Shown: positions 7,455-14,830 of the stretch, in pieces
How the letters are laid out: every line of letters starts with the position of its first letter
Position numbering within the stretch: position 1 is the first letter of the stretch
IMG/VR virus record: IMGVR_UViG_3300022752_000486
Span: 1-20,218 of that record
From: a virus
Reading direction: 5' to 3' (one strand)
DNA: 20,218 bases
The notes under the pieces: generated by a model
The model's input: only the letters and a program-made list of their open reading frames with translations
Told to the model about the DNA's origin: nothing
Databases searched by the model: none
Program-made: the position numbers and the translations under genes

Positions 7455-7718
7455 ATGGCTATGCAATTAATCCGTGTAACAAAAAAAGATAATAAAGAGG
7501 TTGATTACGAGCTTACGCCAGCGGCTAAGGTGGCTTTTGAGAGTCATTTCAAAGTCGGATGGCGTAAGCGCCTCATCGATGAACAGCGTGAGTCTGATCT
7601 ATGGTGGTTCGCGCATTACTTGATGACCGCTAAAGGCGAGATATCAGGGCCTCTTGATGACGCATTTTTAAATTCTTATAAGGATGTAGATTTCGTCATC
7701 GATCCAAAAAATGGATAG
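7455..7718 (+). CDS. Tail assembly chaperone, short form (gpG-like)
   Basis: 87-aa helical protein located between tail tube and tape measure genes. It contains the patterns LTPAAKVAFESHFKVGWRK and DLWWFAHYLMTAKGEIS, common in tail chaperones. By analogy with lambda gpG it coats the tape measure during tail assembly and is not in the virion. AGGGGG at 7443-7448 is the ribosome binding site, 6 bases before ATG 7455. The gene ends TAG at 7716-7718, four bases after a -1 slippery heptamer, so a fraction of ribosomes should make the longer product annotated separately. Confidence 0.85.
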   Translation: MAMQLIRVTKKDNKEVDYELTPAAKVAFESHFKVGWRKRLIDEQRESDLWWFAHYLMTAKGEISGPLDDAFLNSYKDVDFVIDPKNG

Positions 7719-7879
7719 ACCGACGCGGCGACATATGGGAGGTCGCAGCCGTGTCGGTAGCTACAGGTATATCTCCTAATGATTTACTTGCAAGCGACCC
7801 AGCCGTATATGCAGCGATAAAGTTTATCCTGCAGGAACAGGCACAAAGCCGAAAGGCGATGGCGCCGCGGAGGAGGTAA
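7455..7879 (+). CDS. Tail assembly chaperone, frameshifted long form (gpGT-like)
   Basis: Product of a programmed -1 shift: read 7455-7712, step back one base, then read 7712-7879, giving 141 aa. The extension of 55 codons starts WIDRRGDIWEV and runs through VSVATGISPNDLLASDPAVY to a basic end AMAPRRR. It has normal codon structure, no start codon of its own near its beginning and no ribosome binding site, and it fills the gap to the next gene exactly (TAA 7877-7879, next GTG 7882). This is the arrangement of lambda gpG-gpT and of most siphophage chaperone pairs; the T part recruits the tail tube protein. Confidence 0.85.
7706..7712 (+). promoter_or_regulatory. -1 ribosomal slippery site A AAA AAT
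   Basis: The heptamer AAAAAAT is in the correct phase (X XXY YYZ) relative to the short chaperone frame: codons AAA AAT re-pair as AAA AAA after a -1 slip. The zero-frame stop follows after one codon (GGA TAG). No strong pseudoknot is obvious by eye downstream; GC-rich sequence at 7720-7732 may help. Confidence 0.85.
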
Positions 7880-7881
7880 AA

Positions 7882-8508
7882 GTGGCTAAATCCGTTTTCG
7901 TTCCTGATTTTGATAAATTACAAAAAGCGCTAAAGGAATTAGATCCACAATTACGAAAAGATTTTAGTAAAGCACTGACCGCAGCTGCTCGGCCTTTAGC
8001 CGCGAAAGCTAAGACATTCGTACCTTCTCAAATAGTCAATAACACAGGTAAATATATTTTTAGACCGACGCCTCCTACTTATACCTCGGCATCCTGGATA
8101 AATGATAAATACCATCGATCACGCGATCCCCTTCGATGGACGTGGCAACCAGCGGCAGTTATCAAAGGAATTAAGATCAAGCGTACTACTCGTAATAAAG
8201 TTCCTTTCGGATATAACAAAGTCGCGACAGCAGCTCTGTCCGTAGTCAATAGTGCGCCAGCTGGAGCAATATATGAACTATCAGGTCGCGGATCTGAGGC
8301 CTCAAGAAAACGCACGAAAAGCGTTTCACGCAATCCCAACGCCCAGGATGATTTCCGTAATTTAATGACTAAAATATCCCCATTAACAGGCGATAGTAAA
8401 AACGGACGTATCCTTTTTAGAGCTGAGGCAATTATGGGAGATAGTGTGCGCACAGAGGTACAGAAAGTAGTAGCCGAGCGTATGCGCCTATTTACGAGGT
8501 CTATCTAA
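7882..8508 (+). CDS. Basic gp10-like minor tail / neck protein
   Basis: 208-aa strongly basic protein (many Lys/Arg, for example KIKRTTRNKVPFGY near residues 97-110). The first part, KLQKALKELDPQLRKDFSKALTAAARPLAAKAK, resembles the N-terminal helix of HK97 gp10-like proteins, which act at the neck or in tail completion. A long final helix has TEVQKVVAERMRLF. The usual place for gp10-like genes is before the tail tube gene; here it lies between chaperones and tape measure, so a different tail assembly role is possible. It starts at GTG 7882 with the strong site GGAGGAGG at 7869-7876, and its stop overlaps the tape measure start by one base. Confidence 0.5.
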   Translation: MAKSVFVPDFDKLQKALKELDPQLRKDFSKALTAAARPLAAKAKTFVPSQIVNNTGKYIFRPTPPTYTSASWINDKYHRSRDPLRWTWQPAAVIKGIKIKRTTRNKVPFGYNKVATAALSVVNSAPAGAIYELSGRGSEASRKRTKSVSRNPNAQDDFRNLMTKISPLTGDSKNGRILFRAEAIMGDSVRTEVQKVVAERMRLFTRSI

Positions 8509-10502
8509 TGGCTCCGCGTACAGAGGTAGCAGTAGATCTAGTAACTAAACTGAAGGATAAGGGTTTCAAGGATCTACAGAAAAACGCTAAAGGTAGCGAA
8601 AAGGCCATAGCTGCTCTAGGTAAAAAACTAGGTACTGTTTTTGGCGCAGCCGCATTAGCGAAATTCGCAAAGGATTCTGTAAAGGCTTTTATCGATGACG
8701 AAAGAGCAGCGAAAAGCCTTACAAGAGCAATCGGTAATCTAGGTCTAGCTTTTGAGGATGCGCGAGTAAAGAAATTTATCTCAGATCTTGAGAAAACCAG
8801 TGGCGTTACCGACGACAGTTTAAGACCTGCCTTCCAAAAATTAATACAGACAACAGGATCGGTAACTAAATCACAAGAATTATTAAAACTAGCATTAGAT
8901 TTATCTGCCGACGGCAGCGTAGATCTTGTTACGGCCGCCAGTGATTTAAGTCGAGCATATGTAGGCAGCACTAAAGGTCTAAAGAAATATAGTTTAGGTT
9001 TAAGCGATGCAGAATTAAAAGGTAAATCATTCGCCGAAATACAAAAATTATTAAGCGAAAGATTCAGTGGACAAAATGCAGCGCGACTTGAAACATATCA
9101 AGGTAAATTAGATTTACTAAACGTTTCGTTTGCCAATTTTAAGGAGACGATAGGTAAGGATTTAATTACAGCGCTGGAAAGAGTATCGAGCGATCAGGGT
9201 ATCGGTGGTACGACTACTGCTATAGATAAACTTGGTAAAGAAATCGGCGACGCAATAGTAGGTACTGGCGAATTAATCCGTATCATAAAAGAACTAGACG
9301 TATCAAAATTCAAAAATATTATTGACGACATTAATTTATTGAGTTTTACTAATCCATATGGCCTTTTGAATGACGTTATTCGTGGTTTGGGTAACGAGGT
9401 AAAAACAGCGCCTAAGCCATTTTCGGTCGGTATGAGTGTCACTGGCGCAACGGATTTCTATGACAAGATCGAACGTGCGCGGAAAAAAGCGGAAGAAGAA
9501 GCGGCTAGGAGAGCTGCGAAAATTGAAGCAGATCGCATCAAAAGAGAAAAACAGGCTCAGGCTGAAAAGAAGCGTACAGCTGAAATCGAACGTCTGAAAT
9601 CAGCCATCCAGTTCCGCTTCGATATTGATGCCATTAATCTCCAGGCAGCATTACGCCGTAATATTTCAGCTTCCGATCGTGAACGAGTATTGCAGCTTTC
9701 GGCGTTGAAAATAAGTGATTACCAAAATGATGAAGAAGCAATAAAGACATTACAGGCAGCTACTCAAGGTCGTTACGACGATGCGATGAACCTTGAGAAA
9801 ATGTATCAATTACTAACCGTTGCAGGTTTCGCTAATAGTAAAGCGGCTATAGATGCTTTAGCTGCATCTAAACCTCAAATTAAATTCACGGATAATCTTG
9901 ACGATGTTATAAATAAACTTAAAGCTCTTATCGAAGGTAAATATAGTATTTCTATTGGAGCTACTATCACCGTTCCACCGATACCAGCGCCAGGAAATAG
10001 CACTACTGGCATCGGCCCAGGATCTACTTTTAATCCTGGAGGAGTTCGTAAAGGTGATGAAAGTAGTGGTGGCGCTCTTGTACCACCTCCAGTCATAGTT
10101 AAACCACCTGGAGTCTTATTACCTGGAGAAATTGGTGGTGAACCTTTCGGCGTACAGCCAAAACCTTTCGTGCCTGATACTGGGAATTTCCGATATTTTG
10201 ATGAAATGGAGAGTAGTTATCTCCGCTTGGTAAATGACCTAACAAATGTTCCAGCTAATTTTGATCCAGCTAGATTTAGAATGAGCGAAAATACAGATTC
10301 AAGTTATTTAGCATTACTTAATGATGCGACCAGCGTTCCAAGTAATTTCGATCCAGCGCGTTTTAGAATGGGCGAAAATGGGGTAACGGTTAATGTGACC
10401 GTTCAAGGATCATTATTATCTCAACAGGATCTCGTAGCCGCTGTAACCGATGCTGTCTATCAGACACAGCGAACAGGTAATCCGATTACGTTAGCGGTTT
10501 AA
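8508..10502 (+). CDS. Tape measure protein
   Basis: 664-aa protein that sets tail length. Residues about 1-310 are alanine- and lysine-rich helices (a conserved tape-measure N-terminal region with LGTVFGAAALAKFAKDSVKAF near 41-61). A dense charged coiled coil (KKAEEEAARRAAKIEADRIK and onward) covers about 318-365, more helix follows to about 470, then a Pro/Gly-rich linker about 485-560. A tandem 29-residue duplication covers 569-624. The end, VTVNVTVQGSLLSQQDLVAAV, matches the usual tape-measure C-terminus. At roughly 0.15 nm per residue the tail would be about 100 nm. No peptidase or lysozyme domain is visible, in contrast to many longer actinophage tape measures. Confidence 0.9.
   Translation: MAPRTEVAVDLVTKLKDKGFKDLQKNAKGSEKAIAALGKKLGTVFGAAALAKFAKDSVKAFIDDERAAKSLTRAIGNLGLAFEDARVKKFISDLEKTSGVTDDSLRPAFQKLIQTTGSVTKSQELLKLALDLSADGSVDLVTAASDLSRAYVGSTKGLKKYSLGLSDAELKGKSFAEIQKLLSERFSGQNAARLETYQGKLDLLNVSFANFKETIGKDLITALERVSSDQGIGGTTTAIDKLGKEIGDAIVGTGELIRIIKELDVSKFKNIIDDINLLSFTNPYGLLNDVIRGLGNEVKTAPKPFSVGMSVTGATDFYDKIERARKKAEEEAARRAAKIEADRIKREKQAQAEKKRTAEIERLKSAIQFRFDIDAINLQAALRRNISASDRERVLQLSALKISDYQNDEEAIKTLQAATQGRYDDAMNLEKMYQLLTVAGFANSKAAIDALAASKPQIKFTDNLDDVINKLKALIEGKYSISIGATITVPPIPAPGNSTTGIGPGSTFNPGGVRKGDESSGGALVPPPVIVKPPGVLLPGEIGGEPFGVQPKPFVPDTGNFRYFDEMESSYLRLVNDLTNVPANFDPARFRMSENTDSSYLALLNDATSVPSNFDPARFRMGENGVTVNVTVQGSLLSQQDLVAAVTDAVYQTQRTGNPITLAV
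10212..10379 (+). repeat. Tandem duplication in the tape measure C-terminal part
   Basis: Two in-frame copies encode residues 569-595 and 598-624 of the tape measure protein (10212-10292 and 10299-10379). Both read SSYL, LND, VP, NFDPARFRM, EN, with 21 of 27 positions identical and a period of 29 codons. The DNA is less conserved than the protein (for example GATCCAGCTAGATTT against GATCCAGCGCGTTTT), so the duplication is old and held by selection on the protein. Confidence 0.8.
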
Positions 10503-10503
10503 T

Positions 10504-11751
10504 ATGGCTGCGGCTTTCAAATGCACGATCGACTTTTCTAACGGCGCTACCTTCGATCCAGCGCTCGTACTTGACGATCCATCCACGCCACTTGACGTGG
10601 CCGTACTTGGTACTGCTGCTAGTGAAATCGTCGATGTAACCCAATATGTATTAAAGGCTTCAATCAAGCGAGCTTATAATCGAACCTCCGATAGTTTTAC
10701 AGCTGGTACGGCTGCGGTTCGCCTGATCGATCGTACTGGTCTATTTAATCCAGCTAATACCAGCGGCGCCCTTTACGGCAAGATTTTACCAATGCGTAAA
10801 ATTCGTTTTACAGCTTCTTATGGAGGTACGGAATATGCGCTCGGATCTATGTATGTTCAATCCTGGAAATACCAATCTCCGACAGGGTTCGATCCTGCCT
10901 ATGTAGATCTTAATTGTGTCGATGGCTTTCAGCTTCTCAATCTAGCCTCGATTTCTACTGTAACAGGTGGTACAGCTGGACAGACGACGGCGGAGCGAGT
11001 AACGAGCATCCTGGACGCTGCCGACTGGCCTACAGGTATGAGATCTATATCGACGACTGCAACGACGACCGTACAAGCCGACGGAGGTACCACTAGAACG
11101 GCCCTAGCAGCCTGTCAGAGCGTCGAAACGACGGAACTTGGAGCCTTTTACATAAACCAACAAGGCTACGCCACATTCCTCTCCAGGGCCGATATCATCT
11201 CAAGATCAGGTGGCGCATATACGACCTTTAGCGATAGCGGTGCGGTAGGGACGGTTACCTATCAGGCTGTCTCTTTTGATCTGTCAGATTTTGGTCTTAT
11301 TAATAGCTGTACGGTTACTCGTACAGGTGGAACGGCGCAGACTGCTACCGATACGACCAGTATCGACACCTATTTTTTACATAGTCGAAATCGCAGCACT
11401 ATCGCGCAGACAGATACCGATAGCTTAAATCAAGCTCTAATGGTGATCGCTAGTCGTAAGGAGGTAGGAGCAGATCTAAGAATGGAAAGCTTAACCATCG
11501 ATGCTTCCGATAGCGCCTATCCGACTCGCATTATCGCAGCTCTAGATCTCGATATGTTCGATCCAATAAGAGTCATTCAGACTTTACCTAGTGGAAATGC
11601 TACGTCGGATACTGTTATTACAGGGTTGGCCTATGACATAACACCGAATACGTTTTTTACCACCTTTACGACCGCGCAACCGTTCGCTAGTGGTTTCGTG
11701 CTAGACTCGAGCGTAGATGGCCTTTTGGATGAGGATTCCCTCGCTTATTAA
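10504..11751 (+). CDS. Tail tip protein (Dit/hub-type minor tail protein)
   Basis: 415-aa protein directly after the tape measure gene. The N-terminal half has a beta-rich pattern with DVTQYVLKASIKRAYNRTSDSF and AAVRLIDRTGLFNPAN, then MRKIRFTASYGGTEYALGSMYVQSW, typical of minor tail proteins of actinophages at this position. The second half (from about residue 150) resembles the hub-like region, with ALAACQSVETTELGAFYINQ and a late VITGLAYDITPN strand. I infer that it forms the distal tail ring/hub at the tape measure end. It is the only protein between tape measure and fibre, so it probably combines roles that are split between Dit and Tal elsewhere. No ribosome binding site is evident; the start follows the tape measure stop by one base. 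Confidence 0.7.
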   Translation: MAAAFKCTIDFSNGATFDPALVLDDPSTPLDVAVLGTAASEIVDVTQYVLKASIKRAYNRTSDSFTAGTAAVRLIDRTGLFNPANTSGALYGKILPMRKIRFTASYGGTEYALGSMYVQSWKYQSPTGFDPAYVDLNCVDGFQLLNLASISTVTGGTAGQTTAERVTSILDAADWPTGMRSISTTATTTVQADGGTTRTALAACQSVETTELGAFYINQQGYATFLSRADIISRSGGAYTTFSDSGAVGTVTYQAVSFDLSDFGLINSCTVTRTGGTAQTATDTTSIDTYFLHSRNRSTIAQTDTDSLNQALMVIASRKEVGADLRMESLTIDASDSAYPTRIIAALDLDMFDPIRVIQTLPSGNATSDTVITGLAYDITPNTFFTTFTTAQPFASGFVLDSSVDGLLDEDSLAY

Positions 11752-11759
11752 GGAGAAAA

Positions 11760-12764
11760 ATGGCTAAACAGACCTTTACGACAGGGCAGGTACTTACCGC
11801 AGCCCAAGTCAATTCGCTACAGACTAATGATTTTAATCAGACGGTTAGTGCTAAGACTGCTAGTTACGTTTTAGTAGCTGCGGATAAAGGTACTCGTGTC
11901 GAATTCAATACATCAGGATCCGTCACCTGTACGGTTAATACTGGAATTTTCGATGCTGGAGATACTCTGATCGTTCAAAATCGCGGCGCTGGAGCTGTCA
12001 CTATTACGGCTGGTACGGCCACAGTAAACACAAGTGGATCTCTAGTAGTAAATCAATATGAGAGCGGTACGCTGTATTTCATTTCTGCGAGCGCGGCCTT
12101 GTGGTTCGGATCTAATCCTGGAGATATTACTGGAATTACTACAGGCGCTACCTCAGGTCTGACAGGCGGCGTAACGAGTGGAACGGCAGATCTAAAATTT
12201 AATACAACCGCTAAAGGTGGTTTATTAGTAGGTACTGGTTCGGGAACGGTAACAGAAGTCGCGGTAGGAACTAATAACTTTGTTTTAACTGCTGACTCCA
12301 CACAAGCAAGCGGTGTCAAATGGGCTGCTGCCGCCGCTGGTGGAAAAGTTCTTCAAGTTGTCAATGCGACTTACGGAACAGCTGCACAAATAGCATCAAC
12401 CACTTGGACAGATACTGGCTTAACAGCTTCAATCACGCCAAGTGCTACGACAAGCAAAGTGTTAGTTTTAGTTCAAATGAATGGCGTTGGTAAAAGCGGT
12501 AGTGCAGCTGCAGGAGTCGGTTTTCGAGTGCTTCGAGGAGCAAGTTCAATAATTCAATTTGAAGAATTAGCTGGTTATTCCGCCGCCAACGATAATGATA
12601 TTGGTGGGTCGGGAACAACATATTTAGACAGTCCAGCGACGACATCATCTACAACCTACAAAGTTCAATTTAATAATTATGGTGGAGCGTCAGGTAACGC
12701 GAAAATAAATCGCGCAGGTGGCGGTACTACCAGCACAATTACACTTTTAGAAATAGGTGCATAA
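11760..12764 (+). CDS. Tail fibre / receptor-binding-type protein
   Basis: 334-aa Gly/Thr/Ala-rich beta protein. The N-terminal part begins MAKQTFTTGQVLTAAQVNSL, a common opening of phage fibre proteins, then low-complexity beta repeats with VTITAGTATVNTSGSLVV and GDTLIVQNRGAGAV, typical of trimeric fibre shafts. From about residue 197 (near 12348) a new module starts, with KVLQVVNATYGTAAQIAS, ITPSATTSKVLVLVQMNG and a Gly-rich end TSTITLLEIGA; I recall this kind of C-terminal tip domain from many unrelated aquatic phages. Base composition and codon choice shift there. AGGAG at 11751-11755 precedes the start. The likely job is host-surface recognition. The last base of the stop is the first of the next gene. 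Confidence 0.75.
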   Translation: MAKQTFTTGQVLTAAQVNSLQTNDFNQTVSAKTASYVLVAADKGTRVEFNTSGSVTCTVNTGIFDAGDTLIVQNRGAGAVTITAGTATVNTSGSLVVNQYESGTLYFISASAALWFGSNPGDITGITTGATSGLTGGVTSGTADLKFNTTAKGGLLVGTGSGTVTEVAVGTNNFVLTADSTQASGVKWAAAAAGGKVLQVVNATYGTAAQIASTTWTDTGLTASITPSATTSKVLVLVQMNGVGKSGSAAAGVGFRVLRGASSIIQFEELAGYSAANDNDIGGSGTTYLDSPATTSSTTYKVQFNNYGGASGNAKINRAGGGTTSTITLLEIGA

Positions 12765-13024
12765 TGGCAACAGGTGGCGATGTATTAACAATGCTTTGTA
12801 ATGGCGTCGAATTTGCCATTTGGGGCGATGATTACGATTCAATCGAATGGTATGGAAAAGCACCTGCTATAAGCAAAGAAAAATTTCTAGCAGGATTTGC
12901 AAAATATGATGCGTGGAAACTTGAGCAAGATGCCGCACGAAAAGAGGCAAAAGCAACAGCCGAGGCGAAACTAGCCGCGCTCGGCTTGACTACTGACGAC
13001 CTTAAGGCTCTCGGCCTAGCATAA
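12764..13024 (+). CDS. Small fibre-linked protein, possible fibre assembly partner
   Basis: 86-aa protein sharing one base with the fibre stop codon. The N-terminal half is aromatic and acidic (FAIWGDDYDSIEWYGKA), the C-terminal half is an Ala/Lys/Glu helix (KYDAWKLEQDAARKEAKATA) ending in an ALGLTTDDLKALGL repeat-like tail. Proteins of this form commonly lie directly after phage fibre genes, which suggests a fibre chaperone or virion accessory, but I know no proven function. Its first part shares the shifted composition of the fibre C-terminal module, so the two probably moved together; the last 60 bases look like the rest of the genome again. Confidence 0.65.
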   Translation: MATGGDVLTMLCNGVEFAIWGDDYDSIEWYGKAPAISKEKFLAGFAKYDAWKLEQDAARKEAKATAEAKLAALGLTTDDLKALGLA

Positions 13025-13047
13025 TCTTGGGGAATTAACATTAAATT

Positions 13048-13176
13048 ATGGATTTTCACGCTATCGACTGGGTTGCGATTAACGCAGCACATCGTCAATG
13101 GATCCTCGATGGAAAACATTTAGCTTTTAAGTGTCCGATCGATGGTGGATCTATTCGTGGATGGACGTCAATTTAA
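13048..13176 (+). CDS. Possible 42-aa protein before the endolysin
   Basis: ORF from ATG 13048 to TAA 13176, starting MDFHAIDWVAINAAHRQWIL and continuing with a KCPIDGG turn near residue 31. It fills the otherwise empty 130-base gap before the endolysin gene and overlaps its preferred start by 16 bases. The only purine-rich candidate ribosome site (GGGG at 13029-13032) is 15 bases upstream, which is too far. Trp and hydrophobic/charged patterning look protein-like, but I do not recognise it. It may be a real short gene or a translational leader. Confidence 0.4.
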   Translation: MDFHAIDWVAINAAHRQWILDGKHLAFKCPIDGGSIRGWTSI

Positions 13177-13682
13177 GCGCTTTATGCTTAGATAGCGCTA
13201 TGGAAAAGAGCGCTAATGGATGGCCTGCGTCTGCCGATGCCGAGGCTATCGATATCATTAGAAAACCAGTCCCAGGTACAGATCTAAAATTACGAGTCGC
13301 TAAACCTGTAGCGCCATTATTAATCGCTTTCGCAGCTGAATTTCATAAACAGGTAGAACCTATCGATAAAGGAACGCTCGACGACTGGGGTTACGCATAC
13401 CGTAAAGTTCGCGGATCTAATACCGTGGTATCTAATCACTCCAGCGGTACAGCTATAGATCTAAATGCGATAAAGCATCCTTTAGGAGCCGTCAATACCT
13501 TTACTGCCGAACAAGCTGCCACTATTCGTCGTTTATGTCGTAAATATGGACTAAAATGGGGCGGCGACTATCGGACAAGAAAAGACGAGATGCATTTCGA
13601 GATCGCGTTAAATCCTGTCCAGGTTGAAACATTAATCCGAGGTTTAGAATTGGAGAATGATGAAGGCGAAAAAACAGAATAA
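13161..13682 (+). CDS. Endolysin, M15 (VanY-type) peptidoglycan peptidase
   Basis: 173-aa zinc peptidase of the M15 family, which includes D-Ala-D-Ala carboxypeptidases and phage L-alanyl-D-glutamate endolysins. Zinc-site motifs are clear: SNHSSGTAIDLN with His93 and Asp100, and DEMHFE with His145 and the neighbouring acidic catalytic residue; the WGGDYRTRKDEMHFEI segment is characteristic. No cell-wall binding domain or signal peptide is seen, so it should need the membrane proteins that follow for release. I prefer ATG 13161; the frame is open to GTG 13131, which would add ten unusual residues. Its end overlaps the next gene by 26 bases. Confidence 0.88.
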   Translation: MDVNLSALCLDSAMEKSANGWPASADAEAIDIIRKPVPGTDLKLRVAKPVAPLLIAFAAEFHKQVEPIDKGTLDDWGYAYRKVRGSNTVVSNHSSGTAIDLNAIKHPLGAVNTFTAEQAATIRRLCRKYGLKWGGDYRTRKDEMHFEIALNPVQVETLIRGLELENDEGEKTE

Positions 13683-13866
13683 ACAGCTCAAAACAGCTAA
13701 AGAATTAGCTGCATCCTGGGGCCGTTCCGCTGCCGCTGCCGCTATTGCTTACTATCTCGCTACTGGAGATATGACTGCTAAAGGTCTATCGAGCGCCGCT
13801 CTAGCCGCTGTGATGCCTCCGATTTTACGTTTCCTCAACCCTAAGGATCCTCTCGGACGTGGATAG
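13657..13866 (+). CDS. Probable holin
   Basis: 69-aa protein with a basic N-terminus (MMKAKKQNKQLKTAKEL), a small-residue-rich hydrophobic helix AASWGRSAAAAAIAYYLATG (about 19-38), a short MTAKG turn, a second helix LSSAALAAVMPPILRFL and a short Pro/Arg end. Two transmembrane helices, size and position immediately after the endolysin fit a class II holin that permeabilises the inner membrane. It overlaps the endolysin by 26 bases; GGAG at 13652-13655 precedes the second ATG at 13660, which may be the used start. Function is by context. Confidence 0.65.
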   Translation: MMKAKKQNKQLKTAKELAASWGRSAAAAAIAYYLATGDMTAKGLSSAALAAVMPPILRFLNPKDPLGRG

Positions 13867-14119
13867 TCTTTTAATACAGCTGGGCGTAATAGCCGCTGCC
13901 ACCATATCAGGGGTCTCGGCTATATTCGCCGCTCGAGCTGAAAAAAATTCGCGGCCAGTATCTAACGGTTTCGCCGAGGAGGTCTTAACGGATCTTCGAG
14001 AGCTGCGTCGAATGGTTTTCGAACATTTAAAAGAGCACGATCAAAGGGGACAGGATGTTAAAAAGTGTATTCGTTGTACCGACCAGGGGAAGGCCACAAA
14101 ACGCCGCAAGGCTTCTTAA
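13859..14119 (+). CDS. Single-helix membrane protein of the lysis cassette
   Basis: 86-aa protein from GTG 13859, overlapping the holin gene by 8 bases. One N-terminal transmembrane helix (LLIQLGVIAAATISGVSAIF, about 4-23) is followed by a charged helix (VLTDLRELRRMVFEHLKEHD) and a Lys/Arg-rich tail. This layout resembles the DUF2746-type membrane proteins found next to holins in actinophages (recalled, not checked). Possible roles are second holin, antiholin or spanin-like partner. The C-terminal 22 codons overlap the glycosyltransferase gene in another frame. Confidence 0.6.
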   Translation: MDSLLIQLGVIAAATISGVSAIFAARAEKNSRPVSNGFAEEVLTDLRELRRMVFEHLKEHDQRGQDVKKCIRCTDQGKATKRRKAS

Positions 14120-14735
14120 AGCCTGGGAGGATACTAAAGCTGTAGCGGATCTTTATTTTGTCTGTGGTATAGACGACTGGTATTTACGCGAATATGAAAA
14201 AATCGATGGCATCAATATCCTTTTTGACCATACGACGGCCGATGGTTGCGCTCAACCATTAAATTTCGGTGTGCGAACTCTTTTAGATGACTCTAAATAT
14301 GATCGTTATGATTATTTTGGTTTTCTCGGCGATGATAATTTACCGAGGACACTTTATTGGGACTACTTATTGCGGTTACTTTTACCGCTTGGGAAAAATG
14401 GTATCGCTTGGGGTAATGATCTTTTACAAGAGGGAAATTTACCTTCTCACGTTTTGACGACTAGGGGCATATGTGAGGCCTTAAATGGAATGACGCCACC
14501 TAATAGTAAGCATTGTTTTATTGATAATTTTTGGAAAAAGTTAGGTACGGATTTAGGCAATATCCACTATAGCCACGACATAATTATCGAGCATATGCAT
14601 CCGTTCGCACGAAAGGCCGAAATCGACGATCACTATGTCAGGGCATATTCACAAGACTTTTGGACGCACGACGAAAAGGTATTTAACGAGTATATAACCA
14701 GTCAAGCCTATAGAGACCTTGTAGCCAGCCTCTAG
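14055..14735 (+). CDS. Glycosyltransferase-like protein (GT-A type), first copy
   Basis: 226-aa protein starting with a strand-loop VFVVPTRGRPQNAARLL, the usual nucleotide-sugar entry of GT2-like enzymes. The metal-binding GDDN motif sits at residues 92-95 after DYFGFL, a possible second site FIDNFW around Asp157, and a late IIIEHMHPF with His180, matching the catalytic and metal His region of GT-A folds. The likely reaction is sugar transfer from a nucleotide sugar; the acceptor is unknown (virion protein, phage DNA or host glycan). GGGGACAGG just upstream serves as ribosome site. The gene overlaps the lysis membrane protein by 65 bases. A second, dissimilar glycosyltransferase lies at 19189. 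Confidence 0.75.
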   Translation: MLKSVFVVPTRGRPQNAARLLKAWEDTKAVADLYFVCGIDDWYLREYEKIDGINILFDHTTADGCAQPLNFGVRTLLDDSKYDRYDYFGFLGDDNLPRTLYWDYLLRLLLPLGKNGIAWGNDLLQEGNLPSHVLTTRGICEALNGMTPPNSKHCFIDNFWKKLGTDLGNIHYSHDIIIEHMHPFARKAEIDDHYVRAYSQDFWTHDEKVFNEYITSQAYRDLVASL

Positions 14736-14785
14736 GGTTACGGCGTGTCGTCTATTGTGGCGTCGGCAACCAGGTGTACCGTTAT

Positions 14786-14822
14786 CCCTGTCGAGAAGCT
14801 CCCTTAACCCTCTCGACAAGGG
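14786..14822 (+). promoter_or_regulatory. Stem-loop covering a ribosome binding site
   Basis: TGTCGAGA (14789-14796) pairs perfectly with TCTCGACA (14811-14818); after a bulged A, CCC (14786-14788) pairs with GGG (14820-14822). The 3' arm includes the AAGGGA ribosome site (14818-14823) of the gene at 14831. This could keep that gene's translation low, or act as a weak terminator of the late operon, though no T-run follows. Confidence 0.5.
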
Positions 14823-14830
14823 ACAAGAAA

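Noticed and set aside
8501-8971. 156-codon - strand ORF opposite the tape measure gene
   Set aside because: Antisense shadow of a lysine/alanine-rich coding region; the + strand frame is clearly real.
14736-14830. tRNA or small RNA gene in the gap before 14831
   Set aside because: No cloverleaf or T-loop sequence could be found; only the stem-loop at 14786-14822 is supported.
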